Shown piece after piece: positions 1 through 11,790 of a DNA stretch of 64,000 nt. A program made the position numbers and the translations under genes. Every line of letters begins with the position of its first letter. The first letter of the stretch is position 1. The notes under the pieces are model-generated. The model was not told the origin of the DNA. It was given only the letters and a program-made list of their open reading frames with translations, and made no database searches. Source of the DNA: Stereocaulon alpinum (lineage: Eukaryota; Ascomycota; Lecanoromycetes; Lecanorales; Stereocaulaceae); contig JAEUBA010000099.1 in NCBI GenBank assembly GCA_018257865.1, positions 41,772 to 105,771 of the forward strand, in the 5' to 3' direction.

Positions 1-803
1 CGTCACAAATGCTTCACACCACGATTACTGTCAACGGGAAGCTATTGACAGGAGGCACAAAGAAAACGTTCAACATCTGTTCTCTTATTCTCTGGAAAGT
101 GTCATAAATTCGCGGAAGGCGAGTTAAGATCTGGGAACGGCGAACCTCCTCCTTCGTCCACGCAGAGGAAACCATCCCACAGCTATCAAGAGTGTTCTGC
201 CTCGACAGCTGTTCTTCGCATGAGGCACGTCTTTACGGCGTCTCGCACCAGAAAGCATTACCCTAGGTAAGTACTGCTTGCCTAACTCTGTAGCATCAGA
301 ATAGCCTTGAACCCAGCGGAGAACCCTCGAGTCAAAGGGTATATGCTTCGCTTGAGCTTCCCTTGTTACAGTCCCTGACTAGGTTCTTATTGATAACTGT
401 CGGATCTCGCGAGGCCTTATTGATACCTCTATTGACACCCCTTTTCGGAGCCTCGTGCTCGTCACCACGCCCTTATCAATAGCCATCCTTTATTGCCAAT
501 GTGTCACCATTGGGACTTGATTGGACCTTGGACATCTTCAAGTATCGTGTTATTGTCATCAGTCATAAAGATCTTGTTCTCAGTTTGGTGTGTCTTCTTC
601 CTCCGTCTTGCTTGTTCTTCCCCCCTGGCATCATACTTATCCTTTCTTCCAACTCACTCTAAACCCCGATCGCTACACCTCTTCTTCTGTTAATAGTCCT
701 CACTGTCAAGCTCTTACTCAAACATCCTTCTATCCTCGGCATTGTCAGTCATCATTGTATCTCCAGCCTCATATCAGCACCAGCAACAACACCATTCCTT
801 ATC
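1..803. other. Intergenic region upstream of the peptide precursor
   Basis: I see no convincing coding sequence here. The open frames at 493-693 and 590-1060 are low-complexity Ser/Pro/Leu frames without family features. The stretch from about 585 to 800 is pyrimidine-rich, as expected for a fungal promoter and 5' leader just ahead of the ATG at 804. The left edge may hold the end of a gene outside the window, but nothing recognisable is visible. Confidence 0.5.
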
Positions 804-1629
804 ATGAAGACTACCAGCATCATTTATACCGCGCTCCTCGGCGTCTCAACAGTCGACGCAGCCGCACTCGCGAACCCAGTGCCTGGAGCACTCGCAGAAG
901 CTGCACTCGAGATTTGCTACCGCTCAGGACAACCTTGCCACAAATTCAGACGTGCCTCCGACGCCTGCGCCGAAGCTCTGGCCGACCCAATCACATTCAC
1001 AGAAGCCCAATCCCGCTTCTGCTACCGTTCAGGTGGGGCCTGTTCCCGCGCCAAGCGTGAGGCTCTCGCACTCGCCGCAGCTGTCGCCATTGCCTTCGCC
1101 GAGGCCGATCCTACTGCTTCCCGCAACGGCTGCAGACACCCTGGTGAGGGATGTGGAACTGCCAAGCGCGACGTTCTCGCTGCGGCTGAAGCTCTCGCGG
1201 ACGCTGAAGCGCTCGCTTTCCCTGATCCTAAGGCCGGTAAGCTAAATCTTCTATATCCTCTAACAAGAAGTGTAACTAACATATCACCCCATAGAATCCG
1301 AAGCCGAAGCCTTCTGCTACCGCGCCGACGGCGACTGCCATAAACTCAAGCGCGCCGCCGAAGCCATCGCCTCCATCATGGCCGAAGAACCAGCCGAACT
1401 CCTCAAGCGCGACGCCGACATCTTGCACATCATGCCCCACCACAACGGCTGCTACACGCCAGGCGGAGGATGTGGTACTACCAAGCGTGATACTGATAAT
1501 GTCAAGGTGGTGGCTAAGCGCGCCGCTGATATTCTGCATATTATGCCGCATGGGAATGGGTGCTATATGTCTGGGGGCGGATGTGGGACTGGGAAGCGGG
1601 ATGTTGAGGGGCATGAGGTTGTTGTTTAG
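804..1629 (+). CDS. Secreted Kex2-processed peptide precursor (alpha-pheromone-like), two exons
   Basis: Exons 804-1236 and 1295-1629 give 255 residues; the 58-base intron has a CTAAC branch site. The protein starts with a secretion signal (residues 1-19, ending near VDA). It then carries six short cassettes, each holding two cysteines six residues apart and ending in KR or RR. Three are CYR-type (CYRSGQPC, CYRSGGAC, CYRADGDC) and three are NGC-type (NGCRHPGEGCG, NGCYTPGGGCG, NGCYMSGGGCG). Ala/Glu-rich spacers containing EA or DA dipeptides resemble Ste13 trimming sites. Cys-x3-Gly-x2-Cys is the core of known filamentous ascomycete alpha-pheromones, so the likely role is a mating pheromone precursor cut by Kex2 in the Golgi. 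Unusually, two peptide families are interleaved (order A A B A B B). The alternative is a Kex2-processed repeat protein giving cyclic peptides, but no modifying enzyme lies nearby. Confidence 0.8.
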
Positions 1630-2660
1630 GCGGGCATACACCGGCACTCATTACTTTCTTCAGTTCTTGCGATACTTTGGGAGGAACGGTAATGATCGAT
1701 GGCATTTCTTTTCCGGGCTTCAAATTTCATGCACCTAATTCCTTACGGCGGTACTATCGGCATTTTCGCTCCTACATACACATTCTTTTCAGCGACATAC
1801 GACACATCAATAATCCTAATTCTACTGCAAGATTCTCGTCTTGCTGGCTATTTCCCGTGCCTGGTGCACGGTACAGCCCGATTATTGATCAGCATACCTT
1901 TCGACCGAGTGAGTCGGTCTCCCAGCGTTTACAGCTGTGTCAAGCTATCCTATATCAGTACTATTCATCAATCCTAGTATCAATATCAAGCATGAATTCG
2001 CGCAACGGGTTGCAAGGAGACTAGGACATGGCTTGGCTTGGCTTGGAATACGATAATTTCATAGTAAAGTAACTTTGAGGAGACACAGTCATTTCAGTAT
2101 ATAATGCACACTTTGTTTCAGGCCCCTATATTTGTGAACCATTGGGCGCAATTCTCTAAGTTCCGACTATTTGCTATCTCTGATAACGTGCAACAAGGAG
2201 CAGCTGCTTGCAACGCTGGCGAATGAACACCATAATCCCTTTTGCTGTGTATATGTTACATGACTGGACATGGTTAAGATAATGATGAGAGCAATGGACT
2301 CGATCAATGCAATGGGACTCGGGACAGGGAAGCATGGGCGGTCATGTAGTGGTGACCTGGTAGGTTTTGTAGAGAATCTTGACGAGGAAGCCTGGCAAGA
2401 TAGGGTGCGGGTTTGGTGATGACTGTAGTTAGGGAATCGACTTTGTTCCGTGTGCTGCGTTAGGTGCTGGAACGAACCTTCAAGGTTGCCAAGGCTTTAG
2501 TAAGGGACGATACGTTGCTGACGTGCCTAAAGATCAGTATCGTTGGTCTGTAAGTTCTTAGAAGCGGGTTGGCATGTTTGGCCCGTGAGTAGTCATGCTT
2601 AGTTGCAATAGTAAGAGGGGAAAAGCAGCGAACTCTCTCTGACAGCTAATGAGCTAAAGA
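1630..2660. other. Intergenic region
   Basis: This kilobase separates the convergent precursor gene and the Gln-rich gene. Short frames at 1677-2024 and 1699-1977 have no recognisable family, and nothing else stands out. It should contain both 3' untranslated regions. Confidence 0.5.
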
Positions 2661-3443
2661 CTAAAGCATCTCCTCATCCTCCATGTCACCACCCTGTATC
2701 TCTTGGAGTGGTACCTCGTCGAAGTGCTGTTCTTGGTCGAAATTTCCGTACTGGTGTTCCATCTGCTGCTGGTTAAGATCCACGGACCAGCTTCCATTGC
2801 CTTCGAGAGACTGGCCTTGGGCTACAGAGAAATATTGGTTGATGGTATGCTGCAGTCCTTCACCCGAAGGCTGCATGAAGAAATCCCCAGGTAGAGACTT
2901 GGGCTGCTCGGCTTGCACATCGTTCTGGCCATTCCCAGCAAGCCCATTCTTCCGGTAATTCAAGTAAGCTAGCTCCTGCTCTTGCGCCAAGGACGTGCTT
3001 TGGTATTCACCAAGCCTGTCGGCAAGTTCCTGGCCTCCATTTCTGGCGTACGTGGGAGGCACGATCGTCCAGAGCTCGATGAGGCGCGATCTCTGATCGT
3101 CGTCTGCGTTTTCGAAAAGACTCAGCTGGGCTCGAAGGAGCGAAGATGGTGCAATGCCGTTCTTGATTAGCATTCGACTTGGATGATCTTCACTTGATGG
3201 CTGCAGGGGGTGCAGGCCTTGTGCGACATGTGACGAGTGCGTATAATGCTGAGACATGCTGTACTTGACTGGAGGCTGCTGCTGCTCGACCTGTTGGACC
3301 TGCTCATTTCCATGTGCCGGTGACATTTGCTGGCTAGCATTGTCCGAAAGATGCATGTTCTGGCTGAATAGGGTCTCGAGCTGGCGAGTTGACGTATCCG
3401 GTATATTGTGATGCATCTCGGCGAGACTACTCTCGAGGTTCAT
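2661..3443 (-). CDS. Gln-rich hypothetical protein
   Basis: An uninterrupted frame from ATG at 3443 encodes 260 residues. It is rich in Gln, Ser, Glu and Asp and probably largely disordered; there is no signal peptide or membrane segment. The most protein-like part is the middle (about residues 100-140), around LLRAQLSLFENADDD and LIELWTIVPPTYA, which is predicted helical. The C-terminus is acidic (GGDMEDEEML). I do not recognise the family. A good 3' splice site (ctaagacttgtgtag) lies just upstream of this ATG on the coding strand, so an upstream exon is possible and the N-terminus may be incomplete. Gln-rich acidic proteins are often transcriptional or RNA-binding cofactors, but nothing here proves that. 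Confidence 0.6.
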   Translation of the reverse strand: MNLESSLAEMHHNIPDTSTRQLETLFSQNMHLSDNASQQMSPAHGNEQVQQVEQQQPPVKYSMSQHYTHSSHVAQGLHPLQPSSEDHPSRMLIKNGIAPSSLLRAQLSLFENADDDQRSRLIELWTIVPPTYARNGGQELADRLGEYQSTSLAQEQELAYLNYRKNGLAGNGQNDVQAEQPKSLPGDFFMQPSGEGLQHTINQYFSVAQGQSLEGNGSWSVDLNQQQMEHQYGNFDQEQHFDEVPLQEIQGGDMEDEEML

Positions 3444-4008
3444 GCCCCTACACAAGTCTTAGCGGTGAGTCCATGTGAGTGCAAGGAATGCAACCAACGG
3501 CCACATTGTAGACTCGAGCATTGCAGATAAAATTGGAGGTGAATGGTGCAGAACGAGAGCTAGAAAACGTAGTCTTTGGGTTAGGAGCATCCAGGAATAG
3601 ACATCATGAGGTAAAGCAGACAGATCAATGCCAAAGTCTCGACTTGCTAGTATTGCTAATATGCTATCTATTGTTGATGAGCCTAATGCCCTCTAAGCAA
3701 CTCTTGTCAGCTATGGCTAAGTTGGTGTCCAAAAACGGCGAGTGTGAGTTCCAGTGGAATCGACGCAAGCGGTAGAGACGTGTATCTGTAGAGTGAGTAA
3801 GGAAAGCTCAAGTGGGAGCAACGGAAAAGAGTCTTCACAATTGTTGAAGGCGTTGGGATGTTTCGAAAGACGACGATGAGGAGAGGTAGATGTTGTTCAG
3901 CGCCGCTAATACCGCTAAATCTTACTAGCGCCCATTAGCACGAACCCAGTCCTTGCCCAAACTCCCAAGACAACCATTCTCACGTTACGGCTCATTGATC
4001 CTTTCACG

Positions 4009-5019
4009 ATGTCTGGACTCGTGGCATACGGGAGCAGTGATGAAGAGGATGCCATGCAAGAGGTCAATGAGGGGCGGCAAGCTTCTGAAGTACGACACTG
4101 CCATTGTACCCTCATGCTCTGTAACATTACTGACTGGATAGACCTTAGACGCCGAATCAAGCTGAGAATGCTGGACCGGCAATACAGACATCTCCATGTG
4201 AGAAACAGTTCCAAGCTACATCTCTCCATGTAAGCTGACCTCCTAGACGTTACAGTGAACGGGTCGTCGAGGCCTACGCAGCCAGATGATGGGCACTCTT
4301 TCCAAACCCCAGCCGCCAACGGGGCTATGATAGGACCAGCAGGTCCACCGCAGACCTCTACACCAGGAAACAGTATACTCTCAGCACCATCTTCACCATA
4401 TACAAGTCAGCGAGCAACGATCCGCAATCTCACCATGCCTACCAACCCAAATCTTGACATCCCTCCCTCGCCACCCGGCTCACCAAATCCAGGCGCAGAT
4501 CAGAAATTTGCACACTTCCTAGAGCTGAAGAAGCAAGGCGTGCATTTCAATGCCAAACTTGCTTCCTCTTCGGCCCTGAAGAACCCTAGCCTGTTGCCCA
4601 AGTTGATGGACTTTGCGGGATTAGATGAGCAGCAGCAGTATGCTACAACATTACCGATTGAGATGTGGGACCCAGCGGGTTTCCCAGAATGGGCCTACAA
4701 AGAAGAGTTGCTGAAGTCTCAGCAAAGTGTCTTGAAGAAGAAAGAAGAGGAGAAGACCAAGGCACCAAGGGAAGGCATTGACTTTGTCGGAGCTACAAAA
4801 TCGAGTCAATCGAGTAGAGGCGGAACACCGGGCTTTGGAACTGGTTCTAAGGCGATTAGAGGAAGTGCTTTGGATAGAGTGATGGCAGGACTAGATCCAG
4901 AACGACGGGCATCGTTACCATCGTCGAATTTGGAAAGACGAGGAGGCAGAGTGGAAGGCGTGCGATCAGGAGGGAGCTCAAGGTCTCCGAAGAGGCGCAA
5001 ACGTTCACGATCGCGATGA
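4009..5019 (+). CDS. HCNGP/SAP30BP-like transcriptional regulator
   Basis: Three exons (4009-4089, 4149-4197, 4247-5019) encode 300 residues. The N-terminus LVAYGSSDEED and the central block around IPPSPPGSPNP, KFAHFLELKKQGVHFNAKL, NPSLLPKLMDFAGLDE and PIEMWDPAGFPEWAYKEEL match the HCNGP family (human SAP30BP), a nuclear protein linked to SAP30/Sin3 co-repression and to splicing. After this domain come a Lys/Glu stretch (residues about 160-180) and a basic Arg/Ser tail (RSPKRRKRSRSR) that looks like a nuclear localisation or RS-type tail. The family assignment is firm. The second acceptor (4148) was chosen because the nearer tag at 4141 leads straight into a stop. Confidence 0.88.
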
Positions 5020-6822
5020 AGGATTTGGAGGAAGTGTATTGGCACGCATCAGCTGCATGGTAATTTGTAAGTGGTGGTTTCACGACAAAGAAAGCTTCAA
5101 TTCTAAGATTCAACAGGCTTGGCGACAGCCATTGCGATAGCTTATGAGATTCGATAACAAAGCCCTAAGGTAAGGAAGCAGACCGTGGTCTGTTTCAACG
5201 TGTGGGGATTGGTTACCAAGCAACAAAAGGAGAAGGTCGGTAAGGCAGTGGATGTCTCCATGGCGTGCACAACTACCATGCACAATGTGAAGGTGATCAT
5301 GTTTACCAAACGGTGCTAGGGTGCAGGGGGGAAAGCGTAAACAGCATAATGAAGCTCCTTTTGATCCGTAAAGAGACGATTCGGCTGCTTTTTAATCTAA
5401 ACGATTGGTCTCAAGGGGCGGTGCAGCGGTGTAAGCAGCGGGGCAGCGAGTCAGGTTTGGAAAGTGGTAGCGGCTGTTGAATCGAATCGGGCTGTCCAGG
5501 TGCCAGCGCCATGCATAACGGAGTGGAGGCTATTTGAGTACAAACCAGTCAGATGTGCAGATGCATTGCATTGCATTGCCTTGAGTAAGGTAGGTAGAAA
5601 GCGTGCTAAGTAAGGCAAGGTAAAGCCTGCGGGGCCGTCTTATCAAAGTACCTTGATTTTGCATTTGGGCGTTTTTAGGTTTGCGCCCTAGAAGACCTCT
5701 GTTGCCGCAAGACCCATCCTCCGCCCATCTATGCAGGGATCAGCTAGATCTCATCGCAGCGGAAGGGATGACGGAGTGGATGTGATGCTAACTGATAAAG
5801 GTATAGTGACATGGGAGCCAAGGGGGAGCTTTGCCCCTTCCACTCACTCTTAATGAAGATCGGAGGACGGGAGGATGAAAAGGCCAAGGGCCAAGGCAAG
5901 AACGCGTTCTAGACCCTTTGAGCTTATGGCACTTGCCCGCACTGGCCGTGATTCTCTCCCACAGCCTTAAATTCATATTGTTCAGCACAAGTCTGGTACC
6001 ATGATACCAAGCCGGACAGTGCAATAAATTATAATCATGAGAGAATGTATGATGTATGATCTGTCCAGATAAGCGAGAAAAGTATGACATAGATATATGC
6101 GGCAGTGTGATGTTTCGTTTGGCTGTCTCCTTTGACCGATTCCCCTTTAGTCTTAGCCGTGACCGAGAGTGCAGGCTGCCTCCTTCTGAAACGGCTGATC
6201 GGCAGGCCTAGAACGCTTAGAATCTCCGCCCTTCATGAATTCGTAGCCCCCAATGCACGAATGAATGTTCACAGCTTTTACATGCTACATACTAGACTCT
6301 CCCCAGTATTATGTATTATGTATGATTATTCCCGGCAATCATCCAGCCTGCAAGTTACCTTATTTTCACAATACGGAGTAACCTAGCTCCCCTAGCGAGC
6401 CGGTCCGACCATGAAGCCAGAGGCACCTTCCCACTAGCATCTTGCAACTCCGCCCCAATTCTGTCGACAATCCCCGATTTCCCCATCCATAATTCCTGTC
6501 GCCACTAATCGACATCGCTAACCTACCACGGCCGAACCTTGGACACGACATAGTCCGTTCATCAGGCTTACCCTTCTCCCTCTGAATTCGCCCTCTCCCA
6601 ATTTTGCGCAAACGTGTGCGCGGGTTTGGCACCATATCACAAGTCTACTTATCGTTGCGCATAAGCCGACGCCCTGCTCGACCACTCTCCAACATTCCTA
6701 ACGCTTGAACTCCGACTCGATGATACCCCACTATTCCGCGAAAATTCTTGTTCGGTTCCATAGAGGAGGACTTTGCAGGTAGCTAGGCCAGTTTATGGGG
6801 CACACGGAGGAACAGAAGAATC
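5020..6822. other. 1.8-kb intergenic region ahead of the histidine kinase
   Basis: No gene is recognisable on either strand; all frames are shorter than about 100 codons and look random. Near 5560-5630 there are short direct runs of GCATT and TAAGGTAGG/TAAGGCAAGG. The last 200 bases before 6823 are probably promoter and leader of the kinase. Confidence 0.5.
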
Positions 6823-9732
6823 ATGAATCGGCAAAAGATGAAGAAGTCTATAGGGGGGGATACATTAGAGGAGATGCTCGAAAGAACATCCCTCTGTGTC
6901 TCAAGCGAAGAGCCTGGTGTCGCTGCACACGATGGCGACAAAGGCTTCCTTGAGACTGTGGGGCAACATTACTCGGTGGTAGAAAATAATGCTGTCGAGC
7001 AGCTTGTGCAGCTGAAAAGACGGCTAAGGGAGGCGACTACATATGAATTCTGGAGTCTACTTATGCAGGGTATGACTAGCATCACAGGAGCGCAATATGG
7101 CTTCGTCACTAAGAGAATCCTGGTGGACGACCAAAATTCCGCAGTCGAGATGCCACCACTTGGACAACCTGGATCTTGTCTCTTGGGTGTTGCCTTTTAC
7201 TACAACGACGGCGATCAGCTTGAGGCATTACACCGAGACTACAAATATCTAGCTTATGGCGCGCCTTGCGAGGGTATGAAGCACGACAAGGTCTTCTTGA
7301 TCCCAGAGGGTTTGCCAAAATTCATTCTCAATAACCCTAATAACTTTCCCATGCCTACGGAAGCCTACCTTGGAGTACCTCTGTTCGCTGAGGGCAAGTG
7401 CTTCGGACATTTTGGCATGATGTGGACTCTAGAGGGGATGGAGAATCTCCGCTTGGGCTGGGCTTACATAGAGATGCTTCTACATTCGCTTGAAGATATT
7501 ATTCTTGAGCGGCTAGTCGAAGGGCAAAGTTATGCAAAGGATGGGCCGAGGAACAAAGTTGGAAAGGTCATTCCATCGGAAGCGGTCACGGCTGCACAAT
7601 CATTAAAACCATATGCTCGAAGCTTATCTCACGAGCTACGAACTCCGATGCAAGGTGTAGTTGGAATGCTCGATGTCATGCATGCTACAGTCCAAGAGTC
7701 GCTGGAAGATCAATCGGATACTGCTGTGCGCAAGGTCTTCAAGACGTTGCGCGATAATATTGAAGTAGTTCAAGGTATGTGCAACATGCCACAGCCAATT
7801 CAGCTCAGATACTGACTTCTGAAATAGACAGCTCCCGAAGGGCTGTGGAGGCTGCTGATAACGTGGTCCACGCATACGACTTGAATATGCAGGTACCAGA
7901 CACTCCTAATCCTCCCAACGACGACGAAAGTACGGAGGTACCATCAGCACATTCATCTTCCGGTAGACGGCCAAGTATAATGGTAGAGGGTAAAAGCATC
8001 TTCTTCCGCAGGGGCAAACGGCAAAGGACCAGCGACTCAGGGAGCATCGGACCTGCTGCAAAACATCGACACTTGGAATCCCGAAGTTCGCCGGCTCTAA
8101 CCCCGTCCCGAGGTGTCTCTCCCCACACTGCGTCCCTCCGAACGGCCGTGGAAGAAAGCGATGATCTTACTGGAGCAATGGAAGGCGTCGCAAGGCAGAG
8201 GCCAGCTTTCGTCGAGCCTGAAATTGCTTTTGAATTATCAGAGCCTGAGTCTACTACAACTCCAGGTCTCAGACATACTCAAGTCCGGGAATTACTGCAC
8301 CTTGTCATCAACGAGTCTCTGAGGGTTGGAGGCAGGCCAGAATCTGCAATAGCTGAGGATACGGACGGTGGCGAAGTCATTGAAGTGACGACTAGAGGCG
8401 CAAACGGGGATCCATGTACCAAGATTATTGAGTGGTCTGTGGATCCCCAGGTACCGGAGACAATATTTGGTAAGTGAGAATGGACATGATTGTGCACATG
8501 CAGCTGATAGGAGGCTAGTCGATGAACGGGATTTAGCGAAGCTGGTGTCTTGTGTGTTCCTGAACGCTATCAAATTCACCGAGCAAGGAAGGATATGTCT
8601 AAGGGCAAACCTGACTAGCAAAGCGAAGTTTATCGTCATCAACGTTCTTGACACTGGGCCTGGAATACCAAAAGCGTTTCTACCTAATCTTTTTAAGCCA
8701 TTTTCGCGCGAGGACGACTCTCTGACGAGGCAAAAAGAGGGTCTGGGTTTAGGTCTTCTCGTCGCCAAAGGCCTTGCCCGCAAGATAGGAGGCGACCTTG
8801 TCTGTGTCAGGTCCGAAACAGAAGGTCCTCGACGGGGATCTGAGTTCGAGCTCAAAGTACCTATATCCCACACCGACTCGAGTAGTAGAGCATCCACACC
8901 AAACCGCACCCCTACCCCCGCTAGGCCGGAAGCCAGTGAACCAAGTGCCATATCTCGCACCCGCCATACTTCCTCAGCAGATAGCCGACGTCCTCTACGT
9001 ACCCGTCAAACCCCCCACACAGGCAAAACACCCGAATCCTCCTGCTTCGCCAAAGCAACCTCACCCCTCGACCCAACCTCCCAATCCCGCCGCAACAGCC
9101 TATCACAACTAATCACCACAACCCCATCCCGCCGTCTCTCCACCAAGAAACCTCCAGCCTTCGACCGCAACTTGGCAAAAAAGCACCCTCTAACAATCCT
9201 CATCGCAGAAGATAACACGCTAAACCGCAAACTCCTCGTCAGCATGCTCGGCAGACTAGGCTACACAGGCGTCCACGAAGCCTACGATGGCGTCGAAGCC
9301 GTGCATCAAATGAGCATCGATAGACCTGCTCGCGGCGAGAAACCTATTGATGTCATCTTGATGGATCTCTGGATGCCCAATATGGATGGGTATGAAGCCA
9401 CGCAGCGGATTTTCGCAAATGAAAAAGATCGGAGAGAGAAAATGGTAGAAAAGGAGAAGAAGAATAAAAGTCGAAAACGGAGCGCGAGGAGTGCTACCGA
9501 TGACGAAGATGATGGCGATAGAGCGAGGAGGAAGTCCAGTACTGCTGCTGGTGCTGGTAGTGGGAATGGGGGTGGGGTTACGATTCTAGCAGTTAGCGCG
9601 GATGTGACGGATAGTGCGTTGGAGAGGGCCCGCGAGGTGGGGATGGAGGGGTTCATGACTAAGCCGTATAACTTGCTTGATTTGGAGAGACTGATTTTGG
9701 AGTATTGTGCTGGGGATGGGCCAGGGTCTTGA
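6823..9732 (+). CDS. Hybrid histidine kinase (GAF-like, HisKA, HATPase, receiver)
   Basis: Exons 6823-7774, 7828-8469 and 8519-9732 encode 935 residues. A GAF-like sensor spans about residues 45-230. The HisKA box LSHELRTPMQG gives phospho-accepting His270. The ATPase shows N-box FLNAIKFT, G1 VLDTGPGIP, F-box LFKPFSRED and G2 EGLGLGLLVAKGL. A receiver (about 755-930) has acidic pair EDN, phospho-acceptor Asp814 in LMDLWMPNMDG, a Ser switch in AVSAD and Lys in TKPY. This is a cytoplasmic phosphorelay sensor kinase feeding His-phosphotransfer proteins and usually the Hog1 pathway. Oddities are a Ser/Pro-rich insert of about 150 residues between HisKA and the N-box, a similar disordered linker before the receiver, and a charged loop of about 45 residues (KEKKNKSRKRS) inside the receiver. 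The ligand is unknown. The acceptor at 8518 was preferred because an earlier one would leave a 34-nt intron. Confidence 0.92.
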
Positions 9733-10259
9733 TGGTATTTTGGAATGTGGGTTAAGATTGCAGGTTGGGTATTTAGGGGGTTTCTAGAAGGCGAAATGGC
9801 ATGCAGAATCCATCATAGCATGGCGAGCGAGAATATGTTCCTCTGGAAATCGGAGGCGAAGATTTATTGTTGATGCAACATGGAAATGCATTGTGAGAAG
9901 ATTGGATGCCCTCGCGGGTTTCATGATCTGGGAGATGTTGCTTTGAATGTGCGTTGGGTGGTATGTTTCTGATATACCTGTCACAAACAAAGCAAAGCGC
10001 AACTCATATCATATCATATCTTGTGCTGGCTGGCGTTCTTCATAGCGAGTGGTGATGAGTGATGAGGGATGTGGGATGTATGTATGTATAGCGGGGCATC
10101 ATATACCAATCAATTTGACAGAGAGATGAGATGAATCAATGAATTGAATGAGGGTGATGGTTTTTGAATGCGTATGGTGGGATTGTATGGGCGGGGAGGT
10201 TGAGTGGTAGGAGGTTGGGGGTTGGGGTTTGTTGGGGGTGTGGGTGGGGTTGGTATGGG
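9733..10259. other. Convergent intergenic region with short repeats
   Basis: This lies between the 3' ends of the kinase and ARPC1 genes. It has small low-complexity tracts: CATAT repeats near 10,005-10,020 and GATGAGTGATGAGG/ATGTATGTATG near 10,055-10,092. From about 10,178 a strongly G-rich plus strand (GGGG runs) corresponds to a C-rich 3' UTR for the minus-strand gene. No coding sequence is seen. Confidence 0.55.
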
Positions 10260-11481
10260 TTAGGTGGTCCAGATGACGACTCGGCCGTCTACGCCGCTGG
10301 CTGTAGGACGTTAGCAGGTTTCGAGAAAAAGAACGGGCTCGAATTTCTTCAGGTGGAGTGAGTACGACTTACAACTAAACTTCCGCACCACGCCCCCACC
10401 CCCCTCGTAAACCCTAACAGTAGCAACAGTATTCTGATGCACAGTCTTAAGCACCGTGTCATCCCTCGCCCCCTTCCCCTTCAGATCCATCTGCCGAAAC
10501 ATATTCAATGCGCTCTCCTCCCTCATCTCCCCCAGCCCCGGCCTCCCCTTTGACTCCATAGAGCCCACAATCTGCCACCCTTGCTCACTACCCCTCAATC
10601 GATATGCTTCGCAGTCGTATCCTGCGGCTATGATTTCGCTTTCTCCGTTCCAGATTAGGCTGAGGAAGGGGAGGAGTTGCGTGCTTAGGCTTACGACTGC
10701 GCTGGGGGGTTGTTCGGGGCCGCTGGGGTAGACGATTGTGACGCTGCTGTCGTGGGCGGCGAATGCGAGGGCGTTGCCGGAGGGGGAGAAGGCGACGCTG
10801 TGGATCCAGCCGGCGGAGTTGTTTAGGTATTCGCCGCAGACTGTGTTGAAGGGTAGGCGTTCGCCCCAGACACTGCTCTCAGGCCTTTCATCGACGCCCT
10901 TGATGAAGCTTGAGAATACCCTTGCGTGTGCGTCTGTTGATCCTGCTGCTAGGAGTACGGAGTTTGGGTGCCAGGAGAGGGTGGTTATGGTGCTTCGGAT
11001 GGGCTTTTTGAGGTGCTTGGATACCCACCAGTCGTTTTCGGATTCGAAGTAGCAGACTGCTATTATGCGGGCGCCGGATCCGACTGCGAATTTCTTTTCC
11101 GAGGGGGACCAGCGGACGAAGGTGGCGGCGCGGTTGATGCGGAGGAGGACGAGAGTGGGCTTCCAGCCGGTGGGGGAGGGTTCCCATACGTAGGCATTCC
11201 GGTCTGGATGCTCGGGTCAGCATACTATACGTGTATATAATTGCTGTTAGATACATACCCTGCGAGCATGTAACGATCTGGCCAGTCGTAGGCGCGATGT
11301 CGACGCTCGTGACTGTCTTGTCGTGGCCTTTCAATTCATCCTGTAGTGTAAACTTGCCGCCAGACCTGCCATAGAGCTCGACTTGGTTATCTCTGGCTAC
11401 TGCTAATGTCTGCCTGTCTGCGGAGAAGGAGTGGTCGGCGATTGGGTGGTGGAAGAGGTGGTGGACTTCTGGGGAGGCCAT
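10260..11481 (-). CDS. arpc1: Actin-related protein 2/3 complex subunit 1 (ARPC1), WD40 protein
   Basis: Exons 11481-11259, 11203-10373 and 10300-10260 encode 364 residues, the normal length for the family. The protein starts ASPEVHHLFHHPIADHSFSADRQTLAVARDN, continues GHDKTVTSVDIAPTTGQIVTCSQ and WEPSPTGWKPTLVLLRINRAAT, and ends SSGVDGRVVIWTT. This is the p41/ARC40 seven-blade beta-propeller throughout. ARPC1 holds the Arp2/3 complex together and contacts nucleation-promoting factors, so the gene serves branched actin assembly at endocytic patches. The last exon is only 41 nt. It is divergently paired with the UBX gene at 11791, with 309 bases between the start codons. Confidence 0.96.
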
Positions 11482-11790
11482 CGCGATTTTGCGTTGGGCG
11501 ATAGGAGTAGCTCTCTACTATCGCGATTGTGTAAAGTCCGACAGGGATATAGAGAGGGTGTATAGGAAGTCTTGGAGGGGTTGCCGCGAGGCATTGCGCT
11601 AGCGGGGTTGGAAGCTTCCCGCATCTTGATGTTTGATTATGTCGTTGCCTTGCTTGCAAATAGATACCATACTTGTACCCTTTTACTTTTGCGGATTGGA
11701 CTCGTATAAAGTCAGACCGCCAGCATTCGAATTCGTCCGCTAGAACGCCGTCTTCCACGCTCTTGAATCGCCCTTCACACAACAGTCTGC
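11482..11790. promoter_or_regulatory. Shared divergent promoter of arpc1 and the UBX gene
   Basis: The two start codons face away from each other with 309 bases between them and no other gene inside, so both core promoters must lie here. No clear TATA box is visible. Confidence 0.7.

Noticed and set aside
1022..1282. Minus-strand Ala-rich frame opposite the precursor gene
   Set aside because: Shadow of the repetitive Ala/Glu codons on the coding strand.
804..1629. Precursor of a modified cyclic peptide (dikaritin-type RiPP)
   Set aside because: Kex2 repeats fit, but no DUF3328 oxidase or other maturation enzyme is nearby and the Cys-x6-Cys peptides match alpha-pheromones better.
8470..8503. 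34-base intron in the histidine kinase
   Set aside because: Too short for fungal splicing; the acceptor at 8518 gives a 49-base intron with a gctgata branch site and the same frame.
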